64,000 nucleotides of DNA, taken from positions 62,001-126,000 of the forward strand of contig JAUYNR010000016.1 of the NCBI GenBank assembly GCA_030698225.1, in the 5' to 3' direction. The notes below the pieces were generated by a model. The model had not been told where the DNA came from. It made no database searches and saw only the letters and a program-made list of their open reading frames with translations. Source of the DNA: Oxalobacteraceae bacterium. GTDB taxonomy: Bacteria; Pseudomonadota; Gammaproteobacteria; Burkholderiales; Burkholderiaceae_D. The stretch's first letter is position 1. Every line of letters starts with the position of its first letter. Position numbers and translations under genes: made by a program. This document shows, one piece after another, positions 1 to 8,104 of the stretch.

Positions 1-188
1 CCCTGCTGACAACCTTCATGGGGATGGAAGATACGCCCGAAAATCGCGCCAGATTCGTGTCCACCATCCCGCTGGGCCGCATGAGCCGTCCGTCCGACAT
101 CGCCAACGCTGCGCTGTTCTTTGCCGATCCGGCATCGGAACTGGTCACCGGCGTGTGCATGGAGGTGGACGGCGGCCGCTGCATTTGA
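1..188 (+). CDS. SDR-family oxidoreductase, C-terminal part (5' end outside window)
   Basis: The open frame entering the window ends at the TGA at 186-188 and encodes about 61 residues. It has the usual C-terminus of FabG-like short-chain dehydrogenases: an IPLGRMSRPSDIANAALFFA stretch, then a TGVCMEVDGGRCI ending, which matches the family's R-x-[GS]-x-P-x-D-[IV]-A and (L/M)-x-V-DGG signatures. The Rossmann fold and the catalytic Ser/Tyr/Lys lie upstream, so the substrate cannot be judged. The succinate-semialdehyde dehydrogenase gene follows 79 nt downstream on the same strand and may share the transcript. Confidence 0.85.
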   Translation, partial: LLTTFMGMEDTPENRARFVSTIPLGRMSRPSDIANAALFFADPASELVTGVCMEVDGGRCI

Positions 189-267
189 GTGGCGAACTGA
201 TAATCAGCATGCGCTGCCGCAGGCCCTGACCGCTGCAGCGCATGCCCCGACTTTATAGGACACAACC

Positions 268-1722
268 ATGCTCGACTTACAAGAACCGCGTCTGTTTCGG
301 ACCCAATGTTATATCGACGGTGCATGGTGCGATGCCGATTCCGGCGCCACCGATACCGTCACTAACCCGTCCACCCGCGCCGCGCTGGGCACCGTGCCGG
401 CGATGGGTGCGGCCGAGACCCGGCGCGCAATCGAAGCGGCGCAGCGCGCGCTGCCGGCATGGCGTGCGAAGAGCGCGCAACAGCGCAGCGCTATTCTGCG
501 CCGCTGGTTCGAACTGGTACTGCAGCACCAGGAAGATCTGGCGCGCATCATGACCGCCGAACAGGGCAAGCCGATCGCCGAAGCCCGCAGCGAAATCGCT
601 TACGGAGCCTCCTTTCTTGAGTGGTTTTCCGAGGAAGCCAAGCGCGTCTATGGCGACACGATTCCGTCCAAAAGCAGCGACACCCGGGTCGTGGTTCTGA
701 AAGAGCCGATCGGCGTCTGTGCCGCGATCACGCCGTGGAATTTTCCTTCCGCGATGATCACGAAAAAGGCAGGTCCGGCCCTGGCCGCCGGCTGCACGAT
801 GGTGCTCAAGCCTGCGCCCGACACGCCTTACTCGGCGCTGGCGATGATGGAACTGGCGATTGAGGCCGGTGTGCCGCGCGGTGTGCTGTCGGTCGTCACC
901 GGTGCGGCAAAGGAAGTCGGCGGCGAGCTGACCGCCAACAGCATCGTGCGCAAACTGACTTTCACCGGCTCCACCGCGACCGGTCGCCTGTTGATGCGCC
1001 AGTGCGCGGACACGGTCAAGAAGGTGTCGCTGGAACTGGGCGGCAATGCACCGCTGATTGTCTTCGACGATGCCGACCTCGATGCGGCGGTACAGGGCGC
1101 GATGCAATCCAAATTCCGCAACATGGGCCAGACCTGCACCTGTGCCAACCGCATTTTCGTGCAGGATCGGGTCTACGATGCGTTTGCCGCCAAGATGGAA
1201 AAAGCGGTCGCGGAACTGCAGGTTGGTGACGGCTTCGATCCCGGCGTGCAGCAGGGACCGCTGATCAACGACGCGGCAATCAAAAAGGTCGAAGAGCACA
1301 TCGCCGACGCCATCGCCAAGGGCGCACGGGTCGCGGTCGGCGGCAAACGCCACGCGCTGGGCGGCACGTTTTTCGAGCCGACCGTGCTGACCGGTGCCAC
1401 CTCCGACATGATCATAGCCAGGCAGGAAACCTTCGGTCCGGTGGCGCCGCTATTCCGCTTTCATACCGAAGAAGAAGTCATCCATCTGGCCAACGATACC
1501 GAGTACGGCCTGGCCGCCTATTTCTACGGGCGCGACATCGGCCGCGTCTGGCGCGTGGCCGAAGCGCTCGAATTCGGGCTGGTCGGCGTCAATGCTTCGA
1601 TGATCGCGTCCGAGACCACGCCTTTCGGCGGCGTCAAGCAATCCGGTATCGGTCGCGAAGGCTCGAAGTACGGTCTGGAAGAATTCCTCGAAATCAAATA
1701 CGTATGCATGGGCGGGATTTAA
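268..1722 (+). CDS. gabD: NAD(P)-dependent succinate-semialdehyde dehydrogenase
   Basis: This 484-residue aldehyde dehydrogenase is full length for the GabD family. It probably oxidises succinate semialdehyde to succinate in the cytoplasm, as in GABA catabolism. Visible signatures are the substrate/cofactor segment ITPWNFPSAMITKK, the general-base motif LELGGNAP with Glu256, and the nucleophile motif GQTCTCANR with Cys290. The second cysteine two residues later is typical of SSADH rather than generic ALDH. The C-terminal PFGGVKQSGIGREG loop is present. An AGGA-type ribosome-binding site lies just before the ATG. No gabT aminotransferase is nearby, so the physiological substrate could also be glutarate semialdehyde or a related C4-C5 semialdehyde. 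Confidence 0.92.
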   Translation: MLDLQEPRLFRTQCYIDGAWCDADSGATDTVTNPSTRAALGTVPAMGAAETRRAIEAAQRALPAWRAKSAQQRSAILRRWFELVLQHQEDLARIMTAEQGKPIAEARSEIAYGASFLEWFSEEAKRVYGDTIPSKSSDTRVVVLKEPIGVCAAITPWNFPSAMITKKAGPALAAGCTMVLKPAPDTPYSALAMMELAIEAGVPRGVLSVVTGAAKEVGGELTANSIVRKLTFTGSTATGRLLMRQCADTVKKVSLELGGNAPLIVFDDADLDAAVQGAMQSKFRNMGQTCTCANRIFVQDRVYDAFAAKMEKAVAELQVGDGFDPGVQQGPLINDAAIKKVEEHIADAIAKGARVAVGGKRHALGGTFFEPTVLTGATSDMIIARQETFGPVAPLFRFHTEEEVIHLANDTEYGLAAYFYGRDIGRVWRVAEALEFGLVGVNASMIASETTPFGGVKQSGIGREGSKYGLEEFLEIKYVCMGGI

Positions 1723-1739
1723 TCCAGGAAAAAACATTC

Positions 1740-1939
1740 AATCGCCGAATTCCAGATGATGGCACCGGCAAGGAAGTGATGCCGGAAGGCGTGTGAGTGC
1801 TGGAAGCGCACGACGCAATTTTGCAGGCGATTGAAACGGGGTCCCTGCGGCCGGGCCGGATAATGCGCCGCTGACGCCGGATATGGGCGGCTGTGGCGGC
1901 ACGCAGGATTTGGGCCGGGCGATTGCGGCTGCATTGTAA
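1740..1939 (+). pseudogene. Remnant of a tartrate/D-malate (isopropylmalate-type) dehydrogenase gene
   Basis: No open gene exists here, but the + strand carries two recognisable ends of a decarboxylating dehydrogenase. The N-terminal end reads RIPDDGTGKEVMPEGV, like the family's IPGDGIGKEV start, followed by an in-frame TGA and VLEA. The sequence then jumps directly to a C-terminal end: HDAILQAIETGSL, a frameshift, then TPDMGGCGGTQDLGRAIAAA and TAA at 1937-1939. About 300 internal codons are missing. It is a dead gene made by internal deletion plus a stop and a frameshift. The family call rests on the two conserved ends only. Confidence 0.7.
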
Positions 1940-1978
1940 TGCTCTGTGGCGCTTAAACTGATCCGAATCCGCCGACAG

Positions 1979-4675
1979 TCAGCTTGGTCCGGGATGCGCA
2001 CGCAGAATCAGGCGCAGCATCATGACACCGTCTGCTGGCATTGACTGAACATCAAAGCCGAATCGTTTGACCAGAGTTAGAACGCCGATATTCTGCGGTA
2101 AGGCTTCCCCGACGATTTCTCCCGTGTTGTGGCTTCGGCAATAATCGATCAGTTTTGACATCAACAGGGAACCCAGACCCTGGCCTTTGAGATCGGAGCG
2201 CACAATGATGGCGAACTCGGCTTTTTCATTGTCCGGATCTGCCATCGCACGCACTACACCCAATGTTTCAAACTGGCCATCACTGCGCTGTCGGGTGGCG
2301 ATAAATGCCATGTCGCGGTCATAATCTATTTGCGTCAGACGGGCAAGTTGTGCCGGTTGCAACTCGCGTATTCTGATGAACATTCGAAAACGTACATCCT
2401 CAGGATCGAGCGCATTAAAAAAGGCAATATGTGCCAGACCATCCTCCGGTTTGATAGGGCGGATCAGCAATGGTTGCCCCTGCCAGGTGATCCATTGTTC
2501 CAGCTCCGTTGGATACGGTCGAATCGCGAGCCGTTCCACACCAATCGATGCATCGGCTGCCGCGACGCGTACACGAGCATCGAGCGCCAACACGCCGCTG
2601 CCATCGGCCAGCAGCGGATTAATATCAAGTTCGACAATCTCGGGAATGTCGGATACCAGATGCGATATCTGAATCAAGGTACGGCAAATCGCATCGACAT
2701 CAGCGGCAGGCCGGTTGCGGTACCCGGCCAGCAGTCGGGCCACCCGCGTTCGGGAAATCATGTCGCGCGCGAGTATCATATTCAGCGGTGGCAAGCCAAT
2801 GGCATTGTCATCGATGACTTCAACCGCGATACCACCCTGTCCGAATAAAATGACCGGGCCGAATACCGGGTCGGTGGTGACGCCGATAATCAGTTCCTGT
2901 GCATCGGGCCGGCGCGCCATCGCTTGCACCACAAAACCGCGCAATGTGGCGTCGGGCCGCAGTTCACGCAAACGCTTCTGCATTGCTTGTGCGGCCGCTT
3001 GCACTGCTTCAGGCGCTTCCAGGTCGAGCGCCACGCCACCGACCTCTGTCTTGTGAGAAATTTCAGGAGACAGTATCTTGATCGCTACCGGAAATCCGAT
3101 TTCCTGCGCATACAGCACCGCCTGTTCGGCGGTGTCGGCGATGCGGGTTTCAACCACCGGGATGCCATACGCCGCCAGCATGATTTTCGCTTCCGGCTCC
3201 GACAGCATGCTTCTGCCATTGGCCAAAGCGTCCCGTGCGACCGCCTGCGCGCTGGCGCGATCCGGGACGAAATCGACCGGCAACGAGGGCGGTACTTGCA
3301 TCAACAGGTTTTGATTGCGGTGATACTGGACGATTTGCATGAAACCACCCACGGCTTCTTCCGGCGTGTCGTAAGTCGGAATCCCCGCATCGGAAAATAG
3401 TTGGCGGGCTGGCGCCACTGCATCACCCCCAAGCCAGCAAGCGATCACGTTGCGCGATGAGGTCTGCGCCAGCGGTGCGATCGCATTGGCGATTTCGATG
3501 CTGGGCACGATTGCGGTTGGCGCATGGATAAACAGGATCGCATCCGATTGCGGATCCCGCAACAGTATTTCCATCGCTTTCAGGTAGCGCTCGGCCGGCG
3601 CATCGCCGATGATATCGACCGGATTGCCATGCGACCAGGTCGCGGGCAATATCGCATCCAGTTGGCGCACGGTTTCCGCAGAAGGCGCGGCCAGTTTTCC
3701 TCCAGCGCAGATCAGCGCATCGGTCGCCATCACACCCGGCCCGCCGCCATTGGTCAGAATGGTCAGTCGCTCGCCGTTCAAGGTTTTCGCGCGTGCCAGC
3801 GTTTCCACCGCGCCAAATAAATCTTCTGTCGTGAACACGCGCAGCATGCCGGCGCGCCGAATCGCGGCATCATAGACATCGTCCGAACCGGCCAGCGCAC
3901 CGGTATGCGAGGCCGCGGCTTGCGCGCCCTCGGCCGCGCGTCCGGCCTTGAGTACCAGCACCGGTTTGCTGCGCGCCGCAGCTCGCGCTGCCGACATGAA
4001 CTTGCGGGCGTGCCGGATGTCCTCGATATACAGCAAAATTGCGTGGGTATCTGCATCGCTGGCCAGATAATCGAGCACATCACCGAAATCGACATCCGCA
4101 CTGTCGCCCAGCGAAATAAATTTGGAAAATCCGATATCACGCGATTTGGCCCAATCCAGCACCCCGGTCACCAATGCACCCGATTGCGACACGAATGCGA
4201 TCTTGCCGGATAGTGCACCAGTATGCGCAAAGCTGGCATTGAGGCCTATCCCGGGCACCAGCAAGCCGACGCAATTGGGTCCGAGAATGCGCAACAAATA
4301 GGGTTTTGCCGCCTCCAGCATGAGCTGCTTGATGGAGGCGCCGTGTCTGTCCTTATGGGCACTCAAGCCCGCGGTAAGTACGATCACAGCCTTGGTGCCG
4401 CGCGCTCCAAGCTCGCCAATCAGGTCGGGAATGGTCGATGGCGGCGTGCAGATCACCGCCAGTTCCGGTGTGACGGGCAGATGTTTGACACTCGCATAAA
4501 CCTTCAGGCCATCGAGCATGTCGTATTTTGGATTGACCGGAAAAATCGCACCCTTGAATCCTGCTTCAATCAGGTTGCGCAGAACGGTTGCGCCAACGCT
4601 ATGCAATTTCTGCGAGGCACCGATCACGGCAACCGATTTCGGATCAAAAAAATACTGGAGGTTTCTAATGCTCAT
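1979..4675 (-). CDS. Pat-type bifunctional NDP-forming acyl-CoA synthetase domain / GNAT acetyltransferase
   Basis: This 898-residue protein has the layout of bacterial protein lysine acetyltransferases of the Pat/PatZ class. From the N-terminus it has a CoA-binding Rossmann domain (DPKSVAVIGAS, about residues 11-130), succinyl-CoA-ligase-like domains with the SHTGALAG histidine motif (about residue 250), an ATP-grasp region containing SHKTEVGGVALDL (about 490-700), and a C-terminal GNAT domain (about 735-890) with the acetyl-CoA loop RSDLKGQGLGSLLM. Relatives acetylate acetyl-CoA synthetase and other lysines. No acs or cobB gene is in the window. The ATG at 4675 is chosen because MSIRNLQYFFDPKSVAVIG is the usual start. 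Confidence 0.88.
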   Translation of the reverse strand: MSIRNLQYFFDPKSVAVIGASQKLHSVGATVLRNLIEAGFKGAIFPVNPKYDMLDGLKVYASVKHLPVTPELAVICTPPSTIPDLIGELGARGTKAVIVLTAGLSAHKDRHGASIKQLMLEAAKPYLLRILGPNCVGLLVPGIGLNASFAHTGALSGKIAFVSQSGALVTGVLDWAKSRDIGFSKFISLGDSADVDFGDVLDYLASDADTHAILLYIEDIRHARKFMSAARAAARSKPVLVLKAGRAAEGAQAAASHTGALAGSDDVYDAAIRRAGMLRVFTTEDLFGAVETLARAKTLNGERLTILTNGGGPGVMATDALICAGGKLAAPSAETVRQLDAILPATWSHGNPVDIIGDAPAERYLKAMEILLRDPQSDAILFIHAPTAIVPSIEIANAIAPLAQTSSRNVIACWLGGDAVAPARQLFSDAGIPTYDTPEEAVGGFMQIVQYHRNQNLLMQVPPSLPVDFVPDRASAQAVARDALANGRSMLSEPEAKIMLAAYGIPVVETRIADTAEQAVLYAQEIGFPVAIKILSPEISHKTEVGGVALDLEAPEAVQAAAQAMQKRLRELRPDATLRGFVVQAMARRPDAQELIIGVTTDPVFGPVILFGQGGIAVEVIDDNAIGLPPLNMILARDMISRTRVARLLAGYRNRPAADVDAICRTLIQISHLVSDIPEIVELDINPLLADGSGVLALDARVRVAAADASIGVERLAIRPYPTELEQWITWQGQPLLIRPIKPEDGLAHIAFFNALDPEDVRFRMFIRIRELQPAQLARLTQIDYDRDMAFIATRQRSDGQFETLGVVRAMADPDNEKAEFAIIVRSDLKGQGLGSLLMSKLIDYCRSHNTGEIVGEALPQNIGVLTLVKRFGFDVQSMPADGVMMLRLILRAHPGPS

Positions 4676-4904
4676 ACGCTTCCTGCCAAGGAGTGATCGC
4701 GACCTTCAACATACCATCGCGCTGGTTTGCGAGCAACGTATATGCCAGCCCAATCTGAGCCCGTTTGAATCGATGTGTGACCATGGCTTCCAAGTCCACC
4801 CGGCCCGAAGCGACCACATTCACCAGTCGGCGCATGCGTTCGTTCTCGCCGGGGCGCAGGGTGGTGATGATCTTGTGATAACCCAGCCCTGCGGCAATCA
4901 GCAG
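4665..4904 (-). pseudogene. C-terminal fragment of a zinc-type alcohol dehydrogenase
   Basis: About 80 codons resemble the end of a medium-chain Zn-dependent alcohol dehydrogenase: AAGLGYHKIITTL, GENERMRRLVNVVASGRVDL, VTHRFK and a DGMLKVAITP ending. The catalytic zinc site and nucleotide-binding domain, roughly 270 residues, are absent, and the sequence upstream (4905-5064) shows nothing recognisable. The fragment ends a few bases inside the start of the Pat-type gene on the same strand. It is best read as a truncated, nonfunctional remnant. Confidence 0.7.
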
Positions 4905-5064
4905 CATGCGCACACTCGGGAATGCCGATGATGGTGCGGAAAATGCTGGGCAGGATGCTGCAGATCGCACCGACATAGTATCGCGTTAGCAGGTAAAAAA
5001 ATTCCAGCCGCGGATGAACAATGACGTGGCGCAAATCGCGCCACGCTTCGGTTGAGAAGTGTGC

Positions 5065-5217
5065 TTAAAGTCGCCCGGTAAGCAGCATGACAATCAGCAC
5101 GACGACGATCAGACCCGTGACGCTGCTGGGACCATGGCCCCAATTGCGGCTGTGCGGCCAAGTCGGAAAAACGCCGATGAGAATGAGGATCAGGATGATC
5201 AGCAAGATGGCACCCAT
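5065..5217 (-). CDS. DUF3309 small hydrophobic protein
   Basis: This 50-residue ORF has one strongly hydrophobic N-terminal segment (MGAILLIILILILIGVFPTW), a short polar SRNWGHGPS turn and a second hydrophobic stretch ending MLLTGRL. This matches the DUF3309 pattern of tiny two-segment membrane proteins with a central P-x-W-x-x-S-R-x-W-G-x-G-P motif. AGGAG-like sequence precedes the ATG. DUF3309 proteins have no known function. It lies alone between decayed genes on the same strand. Confidence 0.8.
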   Translation of the reverse strand: MGAILLIILILILIGVFPTWPHSRNWGHGPSSVTGLIVVVLIVMLLTGRL

Positions 5218-5271
5218 GGTCTGCTCCTGTAACGTATTCAAGAAAACGGCCCGCAGCCAAGAGCAATCGGC

Positions 5272-5541
5272 CTACGGTTGCGCCTTGAAGCAATCAAAGG
5301 AAAGATAAGCGCATCGGGCATTTATTCGGTGCCGGCGACCCTGGTTTTCCGGAAATTTTCGCCGGCTACCTGGGGTTCGTCTAACTTGTCGACGGCCAGT
5401 TGCGATTGCTGACGCTGCTTGCTCTTTGTCGGTCTTGCATTCCTCGCGCGCATCGTTCTTTGCTTGGAGTTCGCCCCTCGCTGCATTCCACACGTTGAGT
5501 TGCAGTTTGATTCTTAAGAAGTATGCGTCTCTGTTTGGCAT
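5272..5541 (-). pseudogene. Frameshifted gene for a small charged coiled-coil protein
   Basis: From the ATG near 5541 the frame reads a charged, Ala/Lys/Glu-rich helix (MPNRDAYFLRIKLQLNVWNA, then QAKNDAREE). The sense-looking continuation moves into the next frame (QLAVDKLDEPQVAGENF, about 5320-5400), and a final SFDCFKAQP is back in the first frame at 5272-5300. This layout resembles ~90-residue coiled-coil proteins common in betaproteobacteria that end in an SF-x-x-F-K motif. Two compensating frameshifts would explain it, so I call it a pseudogene. Family recognition is from memory and tentative. Confidence 0.45.
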
Positions 5542-5581
5542 GGCATTGGTCCTTGCGCTTGAAAAAATTGGGTCGGGCGGC

Positions 5582-6037
5582 TTAGTCACGGTAGGCTCGA
5601 CCATCGGCGACACGCACCCGATTGCCGATGCGCAAATCGGAAACGCTGTCTTGGACGACGGTCAGGTTGTCGCCGTTATCCAGGCGCACGCGGACCTGGT
5701 ACATATCCGATGCCTGCGCAGACTGATTCTTTTCCATATTGTTGCCGACCAGGGCGCCACCGACAACGCCGACGGCGGTCGCTGCGGTCTTGCCACTGCC
5801 GCCGCCGACTTGATTGCCCAGTAAGCCGCCGACCAGGCCGCCAACGATTGCGCCAGTGCCGCTAGTGTTGTTGTCAGGGTGAACTACCTGAATCGACTCG
5901 ATCGCGCCATAATTGGTGTTCGATTGGGAGTGCGTTGAATAGCCGTGCGAAGCTGGTTGCGGACCGTAACTGGCACAGCCGCCAAGAACAGCCGTTGTGA
6001 TGAGTATCAGTGCGCTGATGGTGTGGGACGATTTCAT
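5582..6037 (-). CDS. Glycine-zipper outer-membrane lipoprotein (SlyB/Pcp-like)
   Basis: This 151-residue protein starts MKSSHTISALILITTAVLGG with the lipobox cysteine directly after, so it should be a lipoprotein anchored after signal peptidase II cleavage. Residues about 55-95 form a double glycine zipper (GTGAIVGGLVGGLLGNQVGG, later GVVGGALVGNNMEK), as in SlyB, Pcp and 17-kDa rickettsial antigens, followed by a small beta-rich C-terminal domain (YQVRVRLDNG). AGGAG lies 8 nt before the ATG at 6037, which rules out the longer frame beginning at 6142. It is probably involved in envelope integrity; the precise role is not known. Confidence 0.88.
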   Translation of the reverse strand: MKSSHTISALILITTAVLGGCASYGPQPASHGYSTHSQSNTNYGAIESIQVVHPDNNTSGTGAIVGGLVGGLLGNQVGGGSGKTAATAVGVVGGALVGNNMEKNQSAQASDMYQVRVRLDNGDNLTVVQDSVSDLRIGNRVRVADGRAYRD

Positions 6038-6162
6038 GTTTTTCTCCTGGCTAAGTGTGACCAGAATAGTCATGAAAAACCGCAAGGTCTGTGCGCTGGC
6101 GCACCAAGGCCATCCGCCGACCAAACACCGACCAGCGGACATCAGGTCGCCCGCATCGTAAA

Positions 6163-6190
6163 CGAAAAAAAGCCCCTGATCGGGGCTTCT
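6163..6190 (-). terminator. Rho-independent terminator downstream of tRNA-Ser
   Basis: Read on the minus strand, this is a hairpin AGCCCC-GATC-GGGGCT-like stem followed by seven T residues. It lies about 40 nt downstream of the tRNA gene. The opposite strand has a T-rich run too, so it may work in both directions. Confidence 0.8.
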
Positions 6191-6228
6191 TCTCTTTAAG
6201 GAGCAACTCTCGTTAATCCTTGATGTTA

Positions 6229-6319
6229 TGGCGGAAAGGCAGGGATTTGAACCCTGGATACGTTATAAACGTATGCCGGATTTCGAGTCCGGTGCATTCG
6301 ACCACTCTGCCACCTTTCC
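6229..6319 (-). tRNA. tRNA-Ser (anticodon CGA)
   Basis: On the minus strand the 91-nt sequence begins GGAAAGG and ends CCTTTCC-G-CCA, giving a 7-bp acceptor stem and an encoded CCA. The anticodon arm CCGGA-CTCGAAA-TCCGG places CGA at the anticodon. A long variable arm (ACGTTTATAACGT) and a GGTTCAAATCC T-arm are diagnostic of a class II serine tRNA. A T-rich terminator follows. Confidence 0.95.
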
Positions 6320-6388
6320 TTGTTTGGTCCATTTGCGATCTGAGACACCGCAAAAGTCCAATATTGTAGCAGGGTTGCATTGGATTTG

Positions 6389-6526
6389 ATGAAATTTTTT
6401 CCTGTATCCGCTGCGTTCCGGGCGAATCCCGGGCCCGGCAATGCCGCCATCAAGGCAATTCATGCGAATGGCACCTACAAGAAAATCGCCGGCAAATACT
6501 TCGATTTCGACGTGTACGGCCAATAA
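6389..6526 (+). pseudogene. C-terminal remnant of a periplasmic amino-acid-binding protein
   Basis: The last ~29 codons of a short frame (NAAIKAIHANGTYKKIAGKY, then FDFDVYGQ and TAA at 6524-6526) match the C-terminus of the ArgT/HisJ class of ABC-transporter solute-binding proteins, whose end is typically A-I-x-A-N-G-T-Y-x-K-I-x-x-K-Y-F-x-F-D-x-Y-G. Nothing upstream belongs to that protein, because the tRNA gene comes first. It is a gene end stranded beside a tRNA, a common place for recombination. Confidence 0.7.
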
Positions 6527-6636
6527 CCATCAAATAGCTTCAGCGACGCGCCAGTCCCTGGCGTAGCGAAAACCCGCCGCAGCGGGCGTCGAGGAAGTTG
6601 CTTCGTGCCTGCTGCAGTCGATTCCATGCAGCAGAT

Positions 6637-8073
6637 CTAACGCCGTACCGGTGCAATCATTTCAGCGTAGTCATACAGCGCGCCCAGGATGTCTTCACCG
6701 CGTTCGTCTGCGTTTTCCGATAATTTGTCGATTTCTCCAAACAGTGCATCGACAGTGCGGGCGCCGGCGGCGCCGTCGAACAGGCGGGCCGCGCGGTACG
6801 CTTCCCAGGCTGCGGTTTCTTCCGGCGACAGCAGTTGCGGGAAGTTGCGGGCGCGGTAGCGCCATAACAGCTCGTCCAGTCGGGCGTCGGTGAAGCCGGT
6901 TGGTGCGCTTGCCAGTTGTTGCGGGGCCAGCGTGCGCAAGCGGTTCAGGGTGCGCCGATCCTCGTTGCCGACGAAGCCGCCGTACAGGTCCTCATCGACA
7001 TCGAGCGCCGCTTCCGTCTCGGGGCGCTGGAACACTGCGCGCCAGATGCCGCTCAGGTCGGGCAGGGTAGCGGCTGTGGCCGCGTGCTGCTGCACAGCAT
7101 CCAGGTCGATGCTCCAGCGCCCGGCCATCTGGTTCGACAGGGTTTTCAGGTTGCCGATCACGACCGGCGACTTGTTCAGGTGGATGGTCTTGATCGGCAG
7201 CCGCGTCATGCCTTCCGGCAATTCTTCGGCCTTGCTGAACATGCGCTGGCGGATCGTGGCGGCGTCCAGCGTGGCCAGTTCTGCCGGGTCAAATGTCAGA
7301 TCCCAGGCGATGATTTCATTCTTGTTGCCCGGATGCGCGGCCAGCGGCCACATCGGGGCGATGCAGCCGCGCTCGACGGCGAACATGCCGGATACGTGCA
7401 AGAAGGGTTTTTGCAGCGGCCAGCCGATTTCGGCAGAGACGCGTTCCTTCTTGTGCAGGGCCAGGCAGAACTCGAACAGCTTGGGTTGCTGCTGGCGGAT
7501 CAGGCGCGCCAAGGCGATGGTGGCGCGCACGTCCGACAAGGCATCGTGCGCAGCGGTGTGGCTGATGCCGTTGGCGGCAGTCAGTTGTTCGAGCCGGAAG
7601 CTGGGGCGGCCGTCCTCGTGCAGCGGCCAGCTGATCCCGTCAGGGCGCAGAGCGTAGGCGGTGCGCACCATGTCGAGGATGTCCCAGCGGCCGCAACCAT
7701 TTTGCCATTCGCGCGCATACGGGTCGATCAGGTTGCGCCAGAACAGGAAGCGGGTGACTTCATCGTCGAAACGGATCGAGTTGTAGCCGACGCCGATGGT
7801 GCCGGTCTGGCTGAAAGCCTGCTCGATCCGGGCCGCGAACTGGTGCTCCGGCACGCCGTTTTGCAGGCAGTGCTGCGGCGTGATGTGGGTAATCAGGCAG
7901 GCTTGCGGATCCGGCAGATAGTCCGGCGCCGGTTGGCAGTACAGCATGATAGGCGCGCCGATTTCGTTGAGTTCGGCATCGGTGCGGATCGCGGCAAACT
8001 GGGCCGGGCGGTCGCGGCGCGCCTGCACGCCGAAGGTTTCGTAATCGTGCCAGAGGAAGGTGTGGGTCGACAT
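6637..8073 (-). CDS. sbcB: Exodeoxyribonuclease I
   Basis: The 478-residue product is close in length to E. coli ExoI (475). It digests single-stranded DNA 3' to 5' and acts in recombination and mismatch repair. The DnaQ-like nuclease domain begins immediately with FLWHDYETFG (Asp10 and Glu12 are metal ligands), then GYNSIRFDDEVTRFLFWRN (ExoII), and HTAAHDALSDVRATIALA (ExoIII, His and Asp). An ExoI C-terminal region follows (FPQLLSPEE near residue 420). The start at 8073 is chosen because MSTHTFLWHDYE is the normal start; the frame extends 17 codons upstream without support. It is separated by 31 nt from the serine hydrolase gene upstream and may share its transcript. Confidence 0.95.
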   Translation of the reverse strand: MSTHTFLWHDYETFGVQARRDRPAQFAAIRTDAELNEIGAPIMLYCQPAPDYLPDPQACLITHITPQHCLQNGVPEHQFAARIEQAFSQTGTIGVGYNSIRFDDEVTRFLFWRNLIDPYAREWQNGCGRWDILDMVRTAYALRPDGISWPLHEDGRPSFRLEQLTAANGISHTAAHDALSDVRATIALARLIRQQQPKLFEFCLALHKKERVSAEIGWPLQKPFLHVSGMFAVERGCIAPMWPLAAHPGNKNEIIAWDLTFDPAELATLDAATIRQRMFSKAEELPEGMTRLPIKTIHLNKSPVVIGNLKTLSNQMAGRWSIDLDAVQQHAATAATLPDLSGIWRAVFQRPETEAALDVDEDLYGGFVGNEDRRTLNRLRTLAPQQLASAPTGFTDARLDELLWRYRARNFPQLLSPEETAAWEAYRAARLFDGAAGARTVDALFGEIDKLSENADERGEDILGALYDYAEMIAPVRR

Positions 8074-8104
8074 CGGTATATCTCGGGTATTGGGTTGTGT
8101 CAGT

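Noticed and set aside
277-1353. Long antisense frame opposite the aldehyde dehydrogenase
   Set aside because: It is a shadow of the GC-rich sense gene: Arg/His-rich, no family motif, no start signal.
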